From assembly GCF_001661965.1 (NCBI RefSeq), contig NZ_LYWZ01000028.1, forward strand, positions 186,001-250,000: a stretch of DNA of 64,000 nt. The letters are read 5' to 3'. Positions 25,648-35,475 of this stretch are shown here, piece by piece. The number at the start of each line of letters is the position of its first letter. Position 1 is the stretch's first letter. The notes under the pieces were generated by a model. That model saw only the letters and a list, made by a program, of their open reading frames with translations. It ran no database searches and was not told the DNA's origin. This stretch comes from Croceicoccus mobilis. GTDB taxonomy: Bacteria; Pseudomonadota; Alphaproteobacteria; Sphingomonadales; Sphingomonadaceae. The position numbers and the translations under genes were made by a program.

Positions 25648-26205
25648 ATGGCCAAATATGACAAGGCCGATATCGAACGCCGGATGGCCGGCGCTGTTGA
25701 ATCGCTGAAGAGCGACCTTGCGGGCCTGCGCACGGGCCGCGCCAATACTTCGCTGCTCGATCCCGTGGTGGTCGAGGTCTATGGCTCGATGATGCCATTG
25801 AACCAGGTCGCGACCGTTTCGGCCCCTGAACCGCGCATGCTGTCGGTGCAGGTGTGGGACAAGGCGAACGTCACCGCTGTCGAAAAGGGCATTGCCCATG
25901 CGGGCCTTGGCCTCAATCCGTCGATCGATGGACAGACCCTGCGCCTCCCGATCCCCGACCTGACCGAAGAGCGCCGCCGCGATCTCGCCAAGCTGGCGGG
26001 TAAATATTCCGAAGGCGCGAAGATCGCGATCCGCAACGTGCGCCGTGACGGCATGGAAGCGTTGAAGGAAGACGAGAAGAAGAAGGAAATTTCCGAAGAC
26101 GAGCGCAAGCGTCACGAGGACGAGGTGCAGAAGCTCACCGACAAATACGTGGCCGAGACCGACAAGGCGGCAGAGGCCAAGGAAAAGGAAATCATGTCGC
26201 AGTGA
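25648..26205 (+). CDS. frr: Ribosome recycling factor
   Basis: Splits post-termination ribosomes with EF-G. It is 185 aa, the family standard. [20 protein letters not shown] opens the three-helix bundle, [20 protein letters not shown] is the conserved hinge block, and [20 protein letters not shown] and [20 protein letters not shown] the second bundle strand. GAGAGGA upstream of the ATG. The stop overlaps the GTG of uppS (GTGA). Confidence 0.97.
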   Translation: MAKYDKADIERRMAGAVESLKSDLAGLRTGRANTSLLDPVVVEVYGSMMPLNQVATVSAPEPRMLSVQVWDKANVTAVEKGIAHAGLGLNPSIDGQTLRLPIPDLTEERRRDLAKLAGKYSEGAKIAIRNVRRDGMEALKEDEKKKEISEDERKRHEDEVQKLTDKYVAETDKAAEAKEKEIMSQ

Positions 26206-26915
26206 GCAGCGCTGCGCCTTCCTTGTCTCCCGCGGGTGGCGATATCGTCCCTGCGCATGTTGCCGTCATCATGGATGGTAACGGGCGCTGGGCGAAGAAA
26301 CGCATGCTGCCGCGCGCCATGGGGCACAAGAAAGGCGTGGAGGCCGTGCGTAATCTCGTCCGGTCGCTGCGCGGCACCGGGGTCAAGGCGCTGACGCTTT
26401 ATGCGTTCAGTTCCGAAAACTGGAAGCGCGGCGCGGACGAGATCGACGACCTGACGAAGCTGATGAAGCATTTCATCCGCTCCGACCTTGGCGAGATGAT
26501 CGAAAATGGCGTTCGCCTGCAGATCATCGGTGATCATTCTGCCTTCGAACCCGAGGCGGTTGCGCTGATCGACGATGCTCTGGCGCGCACCGCGCATAAT
26601 ACCGACACGACGCTGACCGTTGCGCTGAACTATGGCGGCCAGCAGGAAATCGCTCGCGCCGCCGCTGCGGCTGCCGCGGTGGGCGACGTAACGGTCGAGA
26701 CCATCGCCGCCCATCTCGACACGGCTTCGCTGCCGCCACTGGACCTGCTGATCCGCACCAGCGGCGAGGTGCGGCTTTCGAATTTCCTGCTCTGGCAGGC
26801 GGCCTATGCCGAGCTTTATTTCACCGATGTGCTCTGGCCCGATTTCACGCCGGAACATTTCCGCGAGGCACTGGCGTCATTCTCGGCGCGCGAACGGCGT
26901 TATGGCGGACGCTGA
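26202..26915 (+). CDS. uppS: Di-trans,poly-cis-undecaprenyl-diphosphate synthase
   Basis: Cis-prenyltransferase making the undecaprenyl carrier for peptidoglycan and surface polymers. It is 237 aa from GTG 26202. [16 protein letters not shown] holds the catalytic Asp. [14 protein letters not shown] and [12 protein letters not shown] are conserved regions. [20 protein letters not shown] and [14 protein letters not shown] are the substrate-binding region. The usual SGE-x-R-[IL]-S-NF-[LM]-LWQ motif is complete. Overlaps frr by 4 bp and cdsA by 14 bp, so the set is translationally coupled. Confidence 0.97.
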   Translation: MSSAAPSLSPAGGDIVPAHVAVIMDGNGRWAKKRMLPRAMGHKKGVEAVRNLVRSLRGTGVKALTLYAFSSENWKRGADEIDDLTKLMKHFIRSDLGEMIENGVRLQIIGDHSAFEPEAVALIDDALARTAHNTDTTLTVALNYGGQQEIARAAAAAAAVGDVTVETIAAHLDTASLPPLDLLIRTSGEVRLSNFLLWQAAYAELYFTDVLWPDFTPEHFREALASFSARERRYGGR

Positions 26916-27693
26916 ACCTGAAACACCTGAAGAGCGCCGCCGCGACCGCTTGATGCGCGCCATGCGCGTGCCACTCAACGTGCGTACGTCGGACCTGCCC
27001 AAGCGTGCGGCTTCGGCCGTGGTGATGCTGCTGGCCGCGGGCGTGTGCTTCTGGCTGGGTGGCTGGTTTGTCGATGGGCTGATCGGCGCAGTCGCGGCGG
27101 CTTGCTATTGGGAATGGCAGCGGCTGGTGCGCGAACGTGGGTTGAAGCCGTTCACGCGCGCGATCTGGTATGCGGGCGGAATACTCTACATCGGTCTTGC
27201 CGCATGGCTGCTGATAGAGATGCCCGAGCGCATGTTCCTCCTCATCCTTGGCGTGGTGATCGGGACGGACACATTCGCCTATTTCACCGGGCGAACATTC
27301 GGCGGGCCGAAGATCGCGCCGCGCATCAGCCCGTCTAAGACATGGTCCGGCCTTGTCGGCGGGATGATCGGCGCAACTCTGGGCTTGCTGCTGTTCCTGT
27401 GGTTTTCGCACATGTGGCTGGCGGGCGTGCTGCAATCGGGCGGTGACGGCGTGCACCATGATACCTATCTCATCTTCGGTGCACCGGCGCTCTTCGGCTT
27501 TGCATTGCTGTCGGGCGCGGTGCTGGCGGTCGTTGCGCAGGCGGGCGACTTTTTCGAAAGCTGGATGAAGCGCAAGGCATCGCGCAAGGACTCCTCGAAC
27601 CTCATTCCCGGCCATGGCGGCGTGTTCGACCGTGTCGATGGCATGCTGCCCGTCGCCATCACCATCGGCCTGTTCATGCGGTATCTGGTATGA
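26902..27693 (+). CDS. cdsA: Phosphatidate cytidylyltransferase
   Basis: Makes CDP-diacylglycerol, the precursor for all phospholipids and the substrate of PssA (20.6 kb). From ATG 26902 it is 263 aa: soluble N-terminal 25 residues, then about seven membrane helices. VIGTDTFAYFTGRTFGGPKI and APRISPSKTWSGLVGG are conserved. The C-terminal signature is KASRKDSSNLIPGHGGVFDR followed by VDG, with the metal-binding Asp residues. Start overlaps uppS; the stop overlaps the dxr ATG by 4 bp. Confidence 0.96.
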   Translation: MADAEPETPEERRRDRLMRAMRVPLNVRTSDLPKRAASAVVMLLAAGVCFWLGGWFVDGLIGAVAAACYWEWQRLVRERGLKPFTRAIWYAGGILYIGLAAWLLIEMPERMFLLILGVVIGTDTFAYFTGRTFGGPKIAPRISPSKTWSGLVGGMIGATLGLLLFLWFSHMWLAGVLQSGGDGVHHDTYLIFGAPALFGFALLSGAVLAVVAQAGDFFESWMKRKASRKDSSNLIPGHGGVFDRVDGMLPVAITIGLFMRYLV

Positions 27694-28847
27694 CGCGCAC
27701 GATCTCGATCCTGGGGGCTACCGGTTCCATCGGCGCATCGACGCTGGATCTGGTGCGGCGCAATCCCGATGACTGGCGCGTCGTCGCGCTCTCGGCCAAT
27801 TGCAACGTGGCAGAGCTTGCCGCGCTGGCGCGCGAGTTCAACGCCGAGGTCGCGGTTGTCGCGGACGAAGGCTGCCTTGGTGATCTGCGTGAGGCATTGG
27901 CGGGCACCGGCATCGAAACCGCTGGCGGCGAGGGCGCTCTGGTCGAGGCGGCATCGCGCCCGGTCGACATGTTCGTCGCCGCCATCGTCGGCTGCGCAGG
28001 GCTTGCCCCCACCATGGCCGCGATCGAGCAGGGCGGCACCATCGCCCTTGCCAACAAGGAAGCACTGGTGTCGGCGGGCGAGGTGATGACAGCCGCCGTC
28101 ACGCGCCATGGCGCGACGCTGCTGCCGGTCGACAGCGAGCATAACGCGATCTTCCAGTGCCTTCAGGGCGCACGGGTCAGCGATGTGCGCTGGATCACGC
28201 TGACGGCCAGCGGCGGGCCGTTCCGCGATGCGACATTGGAGCAGTTGAAAGCCGCGACCCCGGCGCAGGCGGTGAAGCACCCCAACTGGTCGATGGGCGC
28301 GAAGATCAGTGTCGACAGCGCCACGATGATGAACAAGGGGCTTGAGTTCATCGAGGCGCATCATCTGTTCCCCGTGGGGCTCGACCGGTTGCGCATCATC
28401 GTGCACCCGCAATCCATCGTGCATTCCATGGTCGAATATCGCGATGGCTCGACGCTGGCGCAGCTTGGGCCGTCCGACATGCGCGTGCCCATCGCCAGCG
28501 CGCTGGCGTGGCCCGCGCGCATGGACACGCCCTGCGATCCGCTGGATCTGGCGGCCATCGGCACGCTGGAATTTCGCGCGCCCGATGAAACACGTTTTCC
28601 CGCGACCAGGCTGGCGCGCGAGGCTGCGGCCCATGGCGGCGCTGCCCCGGCGGTGCTGAACGCCGCGAACGAGATCGCGGTGGCAGCTTTCCTTGATGGG
28701 CGCATCGGCTTTACCCGCATTGCCGCCATGGCCGAAGACATGCTCCAGCAAGGGACGCTTCCGCCAGCGCCTGTGACACTGGACGAGGTTCTGGTTATCG
28801 ACCGGGAAACCCGTTTGCGGGCCAAGGCGTTGTTGCAGGCGGCCTGA
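27690..28847 (+). CDS. dxr: 1-deoxy-D-xylulose 5-phosphate reductoisomerase
   Basis: Second step of the MEP pathway: DXP to MEP using NADPH and a divalent metal. It is 385 aa, the normal length. ILGATGSIGASTLDLVRRNP is the NADPH-binding start, LANKEALVSAG a conserved turn, LLPVDSEHNAIFQCL the metal-binding DSEHNA, and HPNWSMGAKISVDSATMMNK and GLEFIEAHHLF the substrate site. It directly follows cdsA (ATGA) and supplies the isoprenoid units used by UppS. Confidence 0.97.
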   Translation: MTRTISILGATGSIGASTLDLVRRNPDDWRVVALSANCNVAELAALAREFNAEVAVVADEGCLGDLREALAGTGIETAGGEGALVEAASRPVDMFVAAIVGCAGLAPTMAAIEQGGTIALANKEALVSAGEVMTAAVTRHGATLLPVDSEHNAIFQCLQGARVSDVRWITLTASGGPFRDATLEQLKAATPAQAVKHPNWSMGAKISVDSATMMNKGLEFIEAHHLFPVGLDRLRIIVHPQSIVHSMVEYRDGSTLAQLGPSDMRVPIASALAWPARMDTPCDPLDLAAIGTLEFRAPDETRFPATRLAREAAAHGGAAPAVLNAANEIAVAAFLDGRIGFTRIAAMAEDMLQQGTLPPAPVTLDEVLVIDRETRLRAKALLQAA

Positions 28848-28899
28848 GCCCCATATTGGGCCTGTATCCCTGCGTCTTGCGGGCGGCTAAGGAAACTGA

Positions 28900-30021
28900 A
28901 TGTTCGAGAACGTATCGATCTTCACTGCGATCATCGGCTTTATCCTTGTGCTGGGCCCGCTGGTGGTCGTGCACGAGTTGGGGCATTATCTGGTCGGCCG
29001 CTTTTTCGGCGTGAAGGCAGAGGCGTTTTCGGTCGGTTTCGGCAAGGAGATTGCCGGGTTCACCGACAAGCGCGGCACCCGCTGGAAGCTCTCGGCCCTG
29101 CCATTGGGCGGCTATGTGCAATTCGCAGGCAACATGAACCCCGCCAGCCAGCCGACCGACGAATGGCTGGAACTGCCCGAGGAAGAGCGGCAGAAGACTT
29201 TTCAGGCCAAATCGCTGGGCGCGCGCGCGCTGATCGTGGCGGCGGGGCCGGTCACGAATCTGATCGTCGCGGTGCTGATCGTCGCAGGCTTCGTCTTTGC
29301 CTATGGCGAGCAGGTGGCAGAGCCGATCGTGGGCGGTCTGGTCGACGATTCGCCCGCACTGGCAGCAGGGCTTGAGCCGGGCGACCGCATCGTCGAGGTC
29401 GACGGTGCGCGGATCGAGACTTTCCGCGATGTCATTGACCGCGTCGCTCCCTATCCCGGCGATCCGGTGGAGGTGACGGTCGAGCGTGACGGGCGGGAAA
29501 TCCCGTTCAGCTTCGACATTGGCACCAATCTCGAAAAGGACCGCTTCGGCAACGAGTTCCGCACCGGCTATCTCGGCGTGTTGAGCTATGAGGGCGGCTA
29601 TCGGTTTGAGGAGCGCGGGCCAATCGAATCGCTGGCGGCGGGTTTCGACCGCTCGATGATGCTGATGAAACTGCAGGCGGTCGGAATCTGGCAGATCATC
29701 ACGGGCCGCCGCTCGGTTAAAGAGCTGGGCGGGCCGATCAAGATCGCCAAATATTCGGGCGAACAGCTCGTTTCGGGATGGCCTGCCTTCATCTCTTTTA
29801 TCGCAGCGATCTCAATTAACTTGGCATTCATTAACCTCCTGCCAATTCCCGTGCTCGACGGCGGGCATCTCGCCTTTTACGCGGCGGAAGCAGTTCGCCG
29901 GAAACCGATATCCGCAAAGGGCCAGGAATGGGCTTTCCGCACCGGAATGGCATTCGTGCTGACCTTGATGGTCTTCGTGACCATTCTCGACATCTCCTCG
30001 CTGCCGATCTTCGGCGGCTAG
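28900..30021 (+). CDS. rseP: Site-2 intramembrane zinc metalloprotease RseP/MmpA
   Basis: Regulated intramembrane proteolysis of anti-sigma factors or other membrane proteins; in Caulobacter the orthologue MmpA cleaves PodJ. It is 373 aa. VVHELGHYLVGRFFGVK carries the HExxH zinc motif. One PDZ domain lies at about residues 130-210 (GGLVDDSPALAAGLEPGDRI). The third motif NLLPIPVLDGGHL holds the zinc Asp. About four membrane helices. AAGGAAA is the ribosome site. It precedes bamA, a common link between envelope stress and outer membrane assembly. Confidence 0.96.
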   Translation: MFENVSIFTAIIGFILVLGPLVVVHELGHYLVGRFFGVKAEAFSVGFGKEIAGFTDKRGTRWKLSALPLGGYVQFAGNMNPASQPTDEWLELPEEERQKTFQAKSLGARALIVAAGPVTNLIVAVLIVAGFVFAYGEQVAEPIVGGLVDDSPALAAGLEPGDRIVEVDGARIETFRDVIDRVAPYPGDPVEVTVERDGREIPFSFDIGTNLEKDRFGNEFRTGYLGVLSYEGGYRFEERGPIESLAAGFDRSMMLMKLQAVGIWQIITGRRSVKELGGPIKIAKYSGEQLVSGWPAFISFIAAISINLAFINLLPIPVLDGGHLAFYAAEAVRRKPISAKGQEWAFRTGMAFVLTLMVFVTILDISSLPIFGG

Positions 30022-30256
30022 GCGCGCGTTCATCGGCGGTTCCGGCCGCTGCGCCGGTCCGTGCCGCGTATCGGTCCGGCAGGCTCCCTTTCGCGGATAA
30101 TACACGGCAGCGGCTTGATCGCTGCCCTTCCATGATGCACAGGGCCACGGTTGAAAACGGCGCCCGTTGTCCGGCCCCGTGGTTTGAATTGATGGGGCGG
30201 GGACATCACCGCATCAGGATCGAGATTTGCGCATGACGAGACGGGAAGGATCGCCG

Positions 30257-32902
30257 ATGGCGAAGACGGCAGGCTTTGACGCTGTGGCCGGTGCCAGATT
30301 TGGCGTGAAAACAGGCGGCGGCATGCTGACCGCATTGCTGGCATCGACGGCGCTGTGCGTGCCAGCGGCGCTTGCGCAGGATGCACCGGTCGCCGCTGGC
30401 GAGGTGCAGGTTCCGGAAACGACCCAGTCGGTCCCGAACCAGAGCATCATCCGCACCATCGCGGTCGCAGGCGCCCAGCGCCTCGAGCCGCAGACCATCC
30501 TGTCCTATATCCAGCTGCGCCCCGGTCAGGTCTATACGCAGGAAGCGGCCGACCAGGCCCTGAAGGACCTGTACGCGACCGAGTTGTTCAGCGACGTCAA
30601 GATCGCCGAGAACAATGGCGCGGTCGTGATCGAGGTTCAGGAAAACCCGATCATCAACCGCATCATCCTCGAAGGCAACAAGCGCCTCAAGGACGACAAG
30701 ATCCAGCCCGAGATCAAGCTCGCCCCGCGCCAGATCTACACCCGTTCCAAAGTCCGTGCCGACGTTGCGCGCATCATCGAACTATACAAGCGGCAGGGCC
30801 GCTTCGCCGCCACGGTGGAGCCCAAGGCGGTGCAGCTCGACCAGAACCGCGTCGACATCGTCTTCGAGATCAAGGAAGGCCCCAAGTCCAAGGTCCGCCA
30901 GATCAACATCATCGGCAACGAGGTGTTTTCCGATGGCGAACTGCGCGGCGAGATGCTGACCAAGCAGACCGGCTTCCTGTCCTTCATCAAGGGCAACACC
31001 AGCTACGACCCCGACAAGCTCGCCTTCGACCAGCAGAAGCTGCGCCAGTTCTACCTGACGAATGGCTATGTCGATTTCCGCGTCGTATCCGCCGTCGCCG
31101 AGCTGACGCCCGACAAGAAAGACTTCATCATCACTTACGTGGTGGAGGAAGGCGAGCGCTACAAATATGGCGATGTCGCGGTCGACAGCCAGCTGCGCGA
31201 CTTCAATTCCGAGGCGCTGACCAGCCGTCTCGCGATGCGGACGGGCGAATGGTACAACGCCGAGCAGGTCGAGAGCGTGATCGAGGGCCTGTCGGAAACG
31301 ATCGGTGCCTTTGGCTATGCCTTTGCCACGGTCGATCCGCGCTATGACCGCAATGCCGATGAAAAGACGATGGGCGTCACCTTCGTCATCAACCAGGCGC
31401 CGCGCACCTATGTCGACAAGATCGAGATCAACGGCAACACACTGACGCAGGACAAGGTGATCCGCCGCGAGTTCCGCCTGGCAGAAGGCGATGCGTTCAA
31501 CTCGCTGCAGGTCAAGCGTTCGACCAACCGCATCAAGTCGCTGGGCTTCTTCCAGGAGAACTTCGAAGTCGAGCAGCAGCCCGGCAGCGCGGACGACCGC
31601 GTCAATCTGATCGCCAATGTCGAGGAAAACCCGACCGGCGAACTCCAGCTCTCGGCCGGTTTCTCCAGCCTTGAAAGTTTCATCCTGCAAGGGTCCATCC
31701 GCGAGCGTAACTTCCGCGGGCGTGGCCAGACCGTGGGGCTCAGCCTCAACTATTCGCGCTATTCGCGTTCGGCGCAGGTGTCCTTCACCGAACCCTATGT
31801 CTTTGACCGCAACATCTCGTTCGGGATGGACATCTATCGGCGCGACTACAACAGCTTCAACTACTACAACTCGAACCGCAACACGACGTACGAGAGCACG
31901 ACGACCGGCTTCTCGATGCGCGCGGGCACGCCGCTCAGCGAGTATATGACGGTCATTGGCAAATACACGCTGAACTTCGAGGATGTGAGCCTTGGCAGCG
32001 AGTATTATTCCGACCTCGACGGCGATGGCATTACCGAGTGCGATCCGCTGCGCGCGGGCCGCTATCTGTGCGATGCGCTGGGCAAGCGGACCAGCTCGAT
32101 CATCGGCGGCTCGCTGGTGTTCGACAATCTCGACAACCGTATCCGCCCCTCGCGCGGCAATCGTGTGGTAGCGAGCGTCGATTTCGCCGGTGTCGGCGGT
32201 GACGTGAACTATCTGCGTGGCCGGCTTGAGGCATCCAAGTATTGGGGCCTTGGCAGCGGCTTCATCTTCAGCGTGCAGGGCGAGGGCGGCTATATCTACG
32301 CGCTCGAGGATCGCGGCGACCAATATACCGACGACGTCCGCCTGACCGACCGTTTCTTCCTGGGCGAACCCGACATGCGCGGCTTTGACATTCGCGGCAT
32401 CGGTCCGCGCGTGCTGAGGAAGACGATCGACTCGACAACCGGTGAAGTCTCGACCAAGCGTAGCCGCTGGACCGATGACGCGCTGGGTGGCCGTGCCTAT
32501 TATCGCGGTCGTGCCGAGATGGAGATTCCGCTGGGCGCAGGCGCCCGCGAAATGGGCCTGAGGCCTTCGATCTTCGCCGATATCGGCGCTGTCTGGGGTC
32601 TGACGGACCCGCAGGTGAACAACATCTATCAGTACACGACCACGGTCGAGAACGAGGATGGCAGCACCAGCACCACAACCACCACGACGACCAGTCCGAC
32701 GGCACCCGACGGCAGCGACGCCACCCTTGTCGCGGTCGAGGAATATGTCGGCGATTCGCCCAAGCCCCGCGTAGCCGTGGGTATCGGCGTGAACTGGAAC
32801 TCACCTTTCGGTCCGCTCCGGATCGATTTCTCGAAGGTCCTGCTCAAGGAGAAGGGTGACGACCCCAAGACCTTCAGTTTCAACGTAGGGACTCAATTCT
32901 GA
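30257..32902 (+). CDS. bamA: Outer membrane protein assembly factor BamA
   Basis: Central barrel of the BAM complex. From ATG 30257, with GGGAAGGA at ideal spacing, it is 881 aa; an ATG at 30233 is an alternative. The signal region is LLASTALCVPAALAQ. Five POTRA domains follow (for example IRTIAVAGAQRLEPQTILSY and NRIILEGNKRLKDDKI), then the 16-strand barrel with FFLGEPDMRGFDIRGIGPR (a VRGF-like loop). The C-terminus ends FNVGTQF. An unusual Thr/Ser-rich stretch (about residues 793-825, with TTTTTTTSP) is inserted in a late barrel loop. The next gene starts within its stop codon. Confidence 0.96.
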   Translation: MAKTAGFDAVAGARFGVKTGGGMLTALLASTALCVPAALAQDAPVAAGEVQVPETTQSVPNQSIIRTIAVAGAQRLEPQTILSYIQLRPGQVYTQEAADQALKDLYATELFSDVKIAENNGAVVIEVQENPIINRIILEGNKRLKDDKIQPEIKLAPRQIYTRSKVRADVARIIELYKRQGRFAATVEPKAVQLDQNRVDIVFEIKEGPKSKVRQINIIGNEVFSDGELRGEMLTKQTGFLSFIKGNTSYDPDKLAFDQQKLRQFYLTNGYVDFRVVSAVAELTPDKKDFIITYVVEEGERYKYGDVAVDSQLRDFNSEALTSRLAMRTGEWYNAEQVESVIEGLSETIGAFGYAFATVDPRYDRNADEKTMGVTFVINQAPRTYVDKIEINGNTLTQDKVIRREFRLAEGDAFNSLQVKRSTNRIKSLGFFQENFEVEQQPGSADDRVNLIANVEENPTGELQLSAGFSSLESFILQGSIRERNFRGRGQTVGLSLNYSRYSRSAQVSFTEPYVFDRNISFGMDIYRRDYNSFNYYNSNRNTTYESTTTGFSMRAGTPLSEYMTVIGKYTLNFEDVSLGSEYYSDLDGDGITECDPLRAGRYLCDALGKRTSSIIGGSLVFDNLDNRIRPSRGNRVVASVDFAGVGGDVNYLRGRLEASKYWGLGSGFIFSVQGEGGYIYALEDRGDQYTDDVRLTDRFFLGEPDMRGFDIRGIGPRVLRKTIDSTTGEVSTKRSRWTDDALGGRAYYRGRAEMEIPLGAGAREMGLRPSIFADIGAVWGLTDPQVNNIYQYTTTVENEDGSTSTTTTTTTSPTAPDGSDATLVAVEEYVGDSPKPRVAVGIGVNWNSPFGPLRIDFSKVLLKEKGDDPKTFSFNVGTQF

Positions 32903-33582
32903 TGAAGAACTTTACCAAGAAGGCGGTTCTGGCCGCCCTGATCGCCGGTGCAGCACCGGCCGGCATGATCGCAGCCGCGGCCCCCGCCGCAGCGCAGGTC
33001 GTGCCCGGCCTCGGCGTTGCCAACCCCGACGCGATCGTTGCCAATTCGAACGCGTTCAAGACGGCAGAGACGCAGCGCCAGACCACTTACAAGGCGCAGA
33101 TCGACCAGGCCGAAGCACGCCGCCAGCAGATCGCGGCGCAGCTCGAACCGCTCTACACGAAGTTCGAGGCCGACCGCTCTGCCGCGAACCCCGATCAGAA
33201 CGCGCTGCGCCAGCAGGCTGCCCAGATCCAGCAGATCGAGCAGTCGGGCCAGGCCGAGATCCAGCAGATCCTGCAGCCGCTGGCCCTGTCCCGCGCCTAT
33301 GTGGTCGAGCAGATCAGCGACAAGCTGATGGACGCGATCAACGCCGCCAAGACCAAGCGCAAGATCACGATGGTTCTCGACCCCTCGGCCGTCGTCATGG
33401 CGGATCAGGCCTATAACCTGAACCAGGACGTGGTGAACGAGCTGAACACGCTGATCCCGAATGCGCAGATCGTTCCGCCGCAGGGCTGGATGCCGCGCGC
33501 CCAGCGCGAAGCCGCTGCCCAGCAGCAGGCTGCTGCGCAGCAGCAGCAGGCAGCCGGTCAGCAGACCAGCGGCGGCCGTTAA
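32902..33582 (+). CDS. skp: OmpH/Skp-family periplasmic chaperone
   Basis: Holds unfolded outer membrane proteins on their way to BamA. It is 226 aa with a signal peptide ending PAAAQ. Then GVANPDAIVANSNAFKTAET, an extended coiled-coil rich in Gln/Ala (AQIDQAEARRQQIAAQL-type helices), and ITMVLDPSAVVMADQAYNLN as the core-forming strands. The C-terminal 35 residues are a Gln/Ala run (AAAQQQAAAQQQQAAGQQ), longer than in E. coli Skp. ATG overlaps the bamA stop by one base. Confidence 0.92.
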   Translation: MKNFTKKAVLAALIAGAAPAGMIAAAAPAAAQVVPGLGVANPDAIVANSNAFKTAETQRQTTYKAQIDQAEARRQQIAAQLEPLYTKFEADRSAANPDQNALRQQAAQIQQIEQSGQAEIQQILQPLALSRAYVVEQISDKLMDAINAAKTKRKITMVLDPSAVVMADQAYNLNQDVVNELNTLIPNAQIVPPQGWMPRAQREAAAQQQAAAQQQQAAGQQTSGGR

Positions 33583-33591
33583 GGAGCGATC

Positions 33592-34062
33592 ATGAGCGAC
33601 ACCGGCGATAAAGAAACGGGCGGCGCGGGCGAGCTTTCGATCCCGCGCATCCTCGAACTGCTGCCGCATCGCTATCCGATGCTGCTGGTGGACCGCGTGG
33701 TCTCCCTCGACCCCGAGGCCGGCATCCACGCGGTAAAGGCCGTGTCGTTCAACGAGGATTTCTTTCAGGGCCATTTCCCGGGCCGCCCGATCATGCCGGG
33801 CGTGCTCCAGATCGAGGCGCTGGCACAGGCTGCGGGTCTTCTCGCGGTGGAGGCGCTGGGCCTCGCCGGAACGGGCAAGCTGGTCTATTTCCTCGCGATC
33901 GAGAATGCGAAGTTCAGGAAGATGGTCGAACCCGGCCATCTGCTCGACCTCAAGGTCGAATTCCTGCAGCGCCGCGCCCGGATCTGCAAGTTCAAGGGCG
34001 AGGCCTCGATCGACGGTGAAACGACATGCGATGTCGAATTCACCGCCATGATCGAGAAATAA
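33592..34062 (+). CDS. fabZ: 3-hydroxyacyl-[acyl-carrier-protein] dehydratase FabZ
   Basis: Hotdog-fold dehydratase of fatty-acid elongation. It is 156 aa. [20 protein letters not shown] is the family start. The active site is [20 protein letters not shown], with the catalytic His and Glu. The gene follows skp by 9 bp; lpxD, which commonly lies between them in other proteobacteria, is absent, and lpxA does not follow. This fits sphingomonads, many of which use glycosphingolipids in place of lipid A. It is the last gene of the operon. Confidence 0.95.
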   Translation: MSDTGDKETGGAGELSIPRILELLPHRYPMLLVDRVVSLDPEAGIHAVKAVSFNEDFFQGHFPGRPIMPGVLQIEALAQAAGLLAVEALGLAGTGKLVYFLAIENAKFRKMVEPGHLLDLKVEFLQRRARICKFKGEASIDGETTCDVEFTAMIEK

Positions 34063-34101
34063 GCATTTGCGGGCGGGGCCAGTGGCTCCGCCCGTTCTGC
34101 A

Positions 34102-34968
34102 TCAGTCGGTCGTAAAGCTGTAGCTGAGCGCGACGCCCACACCGAACTGGTCTTTTGACCCGAACGCGCGCGTCACTGGCGATGATGCCGCATCGCCGAC
34201 CAGCCTCACATAGCTGGCATAACCGGCAACGCCCCACGGGCCCCCGATAGCGAAATCCGCGCCCAGCGTGGCGCCCACGCCCTGAATGCCGCTTCCTGCG
34301 TCATATTCGGGCAGGCCGGTCGCGATGGCTTCTTGCGGCGTGACGTCGAAATAGGCGCCGGTCTGCTTGCCATCGCCCCATTTGACGCGTGGACCAAAGC
34401 TGATCAGCCAGTCGTCGCGGTCGCGCATGACATAATCGACGCCGGCCTGCGCGACCCACCCATCATGGCCGCTCACCGCTTTCCTGACTTCGGCAAAGCC
34501 ATAGAGGTGCTCGCCCACCTCCAACTGCGCCGCGCCGCCCAGCTCGACGCTGCGTTTCACCACATCCATGCCCGGTGCGTCAGACTGTTTGCGTTTTCCC
34601 ACCAGCGCGAGGCTGGGGCCGATTGAAAAGCCGGAGCGCGAAAAGATCGGGACGGAAAAGCTTTCATCCGGCGATTCATGCGCGAAATAATCTGTGCCGC
34701 GCGCCCGGTCGAGGTCGATATAGGGCGAGAAATTCATATGATCGGCACCGGGGTAGGGTGTGCCGAAACCCGGACCCAGCGCGATGCGATAGCGGTGGGC
34801 GCGCTTTTCGGGCGGTGGTGCAGGCTGGATCGCAGCGGCATCCACCGCGGCGCTTTCCGTTGCGGATTCGGTATCGCTGCTTTCATCGGCATATGCGCTA
34901 CCCGGCAGTGCGAGAGCGCAGATCGCGAGCATGGCGGCGGGGGCAGTGGCGGCCCGTGTCGTTTTCAT
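34102..34968 (-). CDS. MipA/OmpV-family outer membrane protein
   Basis: A 288-aa protein from ATG 34968, with AAGGGGA upstream. Signal peptide LAICALALPGSAYA, then a negatively charged linker. The barrel begins RYRIALGPGFGTPYPGADHM, typical of MipA/OmpV (LGxGxxxxPxYxGSD-like). SPYIDLDRARGTDYF, SRSGFSIGPSLALVGKRKQS and ending GVGVALSYSFTTD follow. The family includes MltA-interacting scaffold proteins and porin-like OmpV; which role applies here cannot be told. Convergent with fabZ. Confidence 0.88.
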   Translation of the reverse strand: MKTTRAATAPAAMLAICALALPGSAYADESSDTESATESAAVDAAAIQPAPPPEKRAHRYRIALGPGFGTPYPGADHMNFSPYIDLDRARGTDYFAHESPDESFSVPIFSRSGFSIGPSLALVGKRKQSDAPGMDVVKRSVELGGAAQLEVGEHLYGFAEVRKAVSGHDGWVAQAGVDYVMRDRDDWLISFGPRVKWGDGKQTGAYFDVTPQEAIATGLPEYDAGSGIQGVGATLGADFAIGGPWGVAGYASYVRLVGDAASSPVTRAFGSKDQFGVGVALSYSFTTD

Positions 34969-35186
34969 TATAGTCCCCTTTACCCGCAAGATCGCATGAG
35001 CGCCCGGTTCGTTCCCATAAGCGCGCGATCGCGCCGCTACGAACAGCCATTTCAGGGCGGACCCGGACCGGCCGTCGCAAGCAAGTTCCGCTGTGCTTGC
35101 CAGAATCATCGGCAGGCGTTATGGGCGCGCCTTTCGACACCCGAGCGGCCGGTCGGTACCGGCGCATCACCGCGGAGCATTATGCC

Positions 35187-35411
35187 ATGAAGGCCGATAC
35201 CCACCCCGATTACCACATGATCACGGTCAAGATGACCGATGGCACCGAATTCCAGACCCGCTCCACCTGGGGCGCGGAAGGCGACACGCTGACGCTGGAA
35301 ATCGATCCCACTTCGCACCCGGCGTGGACCGGCGGCACCAAGCAGCTGCAGGAAGGTGGCCGCGTGGCACGCTTCAACGCCAAGTTCGGCGGCCTCAAGC
35401 TCAAGAAGTAA
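35187..35411 (+). CDS. rpmE: 50S ribosomal protein L31
   Basis: A 74-aa protein starting [20 protein letters not shown], with ending [18 protein letters not shown]. The blocks [17 protein letters not shown] and [10 protein letters not shown] are diagnostic of L31. It lacks the CxxC zinc ligands, so it is the zinc-independent (C-minus) form. ATG 35187 is preferred; an upstream in-frame start at 35097 adds non-homologous sequence. A strong bidirectional terminator follows. Confidence 0.95.
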   Translation: MKADTHPDYHMITVKMTDGTEFQTRSTWGAEGDTLTLEIDPTSHPAWTGGTKQLQEGGRVARFNAKFGGLKLKK

Positions 35412-35475
35412 GCGCTGCGTCAGCGGCCCGTGCGCCCCGATTGGGGCAAGGGCCGCGACCGGTGACCGAAGAACG

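Noticed and set aside
30782-32323. A 513-aa minus-strand open frame inside bamA
   Set aside because: Antisense shadow of a conserved GC-rich gene; composition follows the bamA codon third positions and there is no ribosome site.
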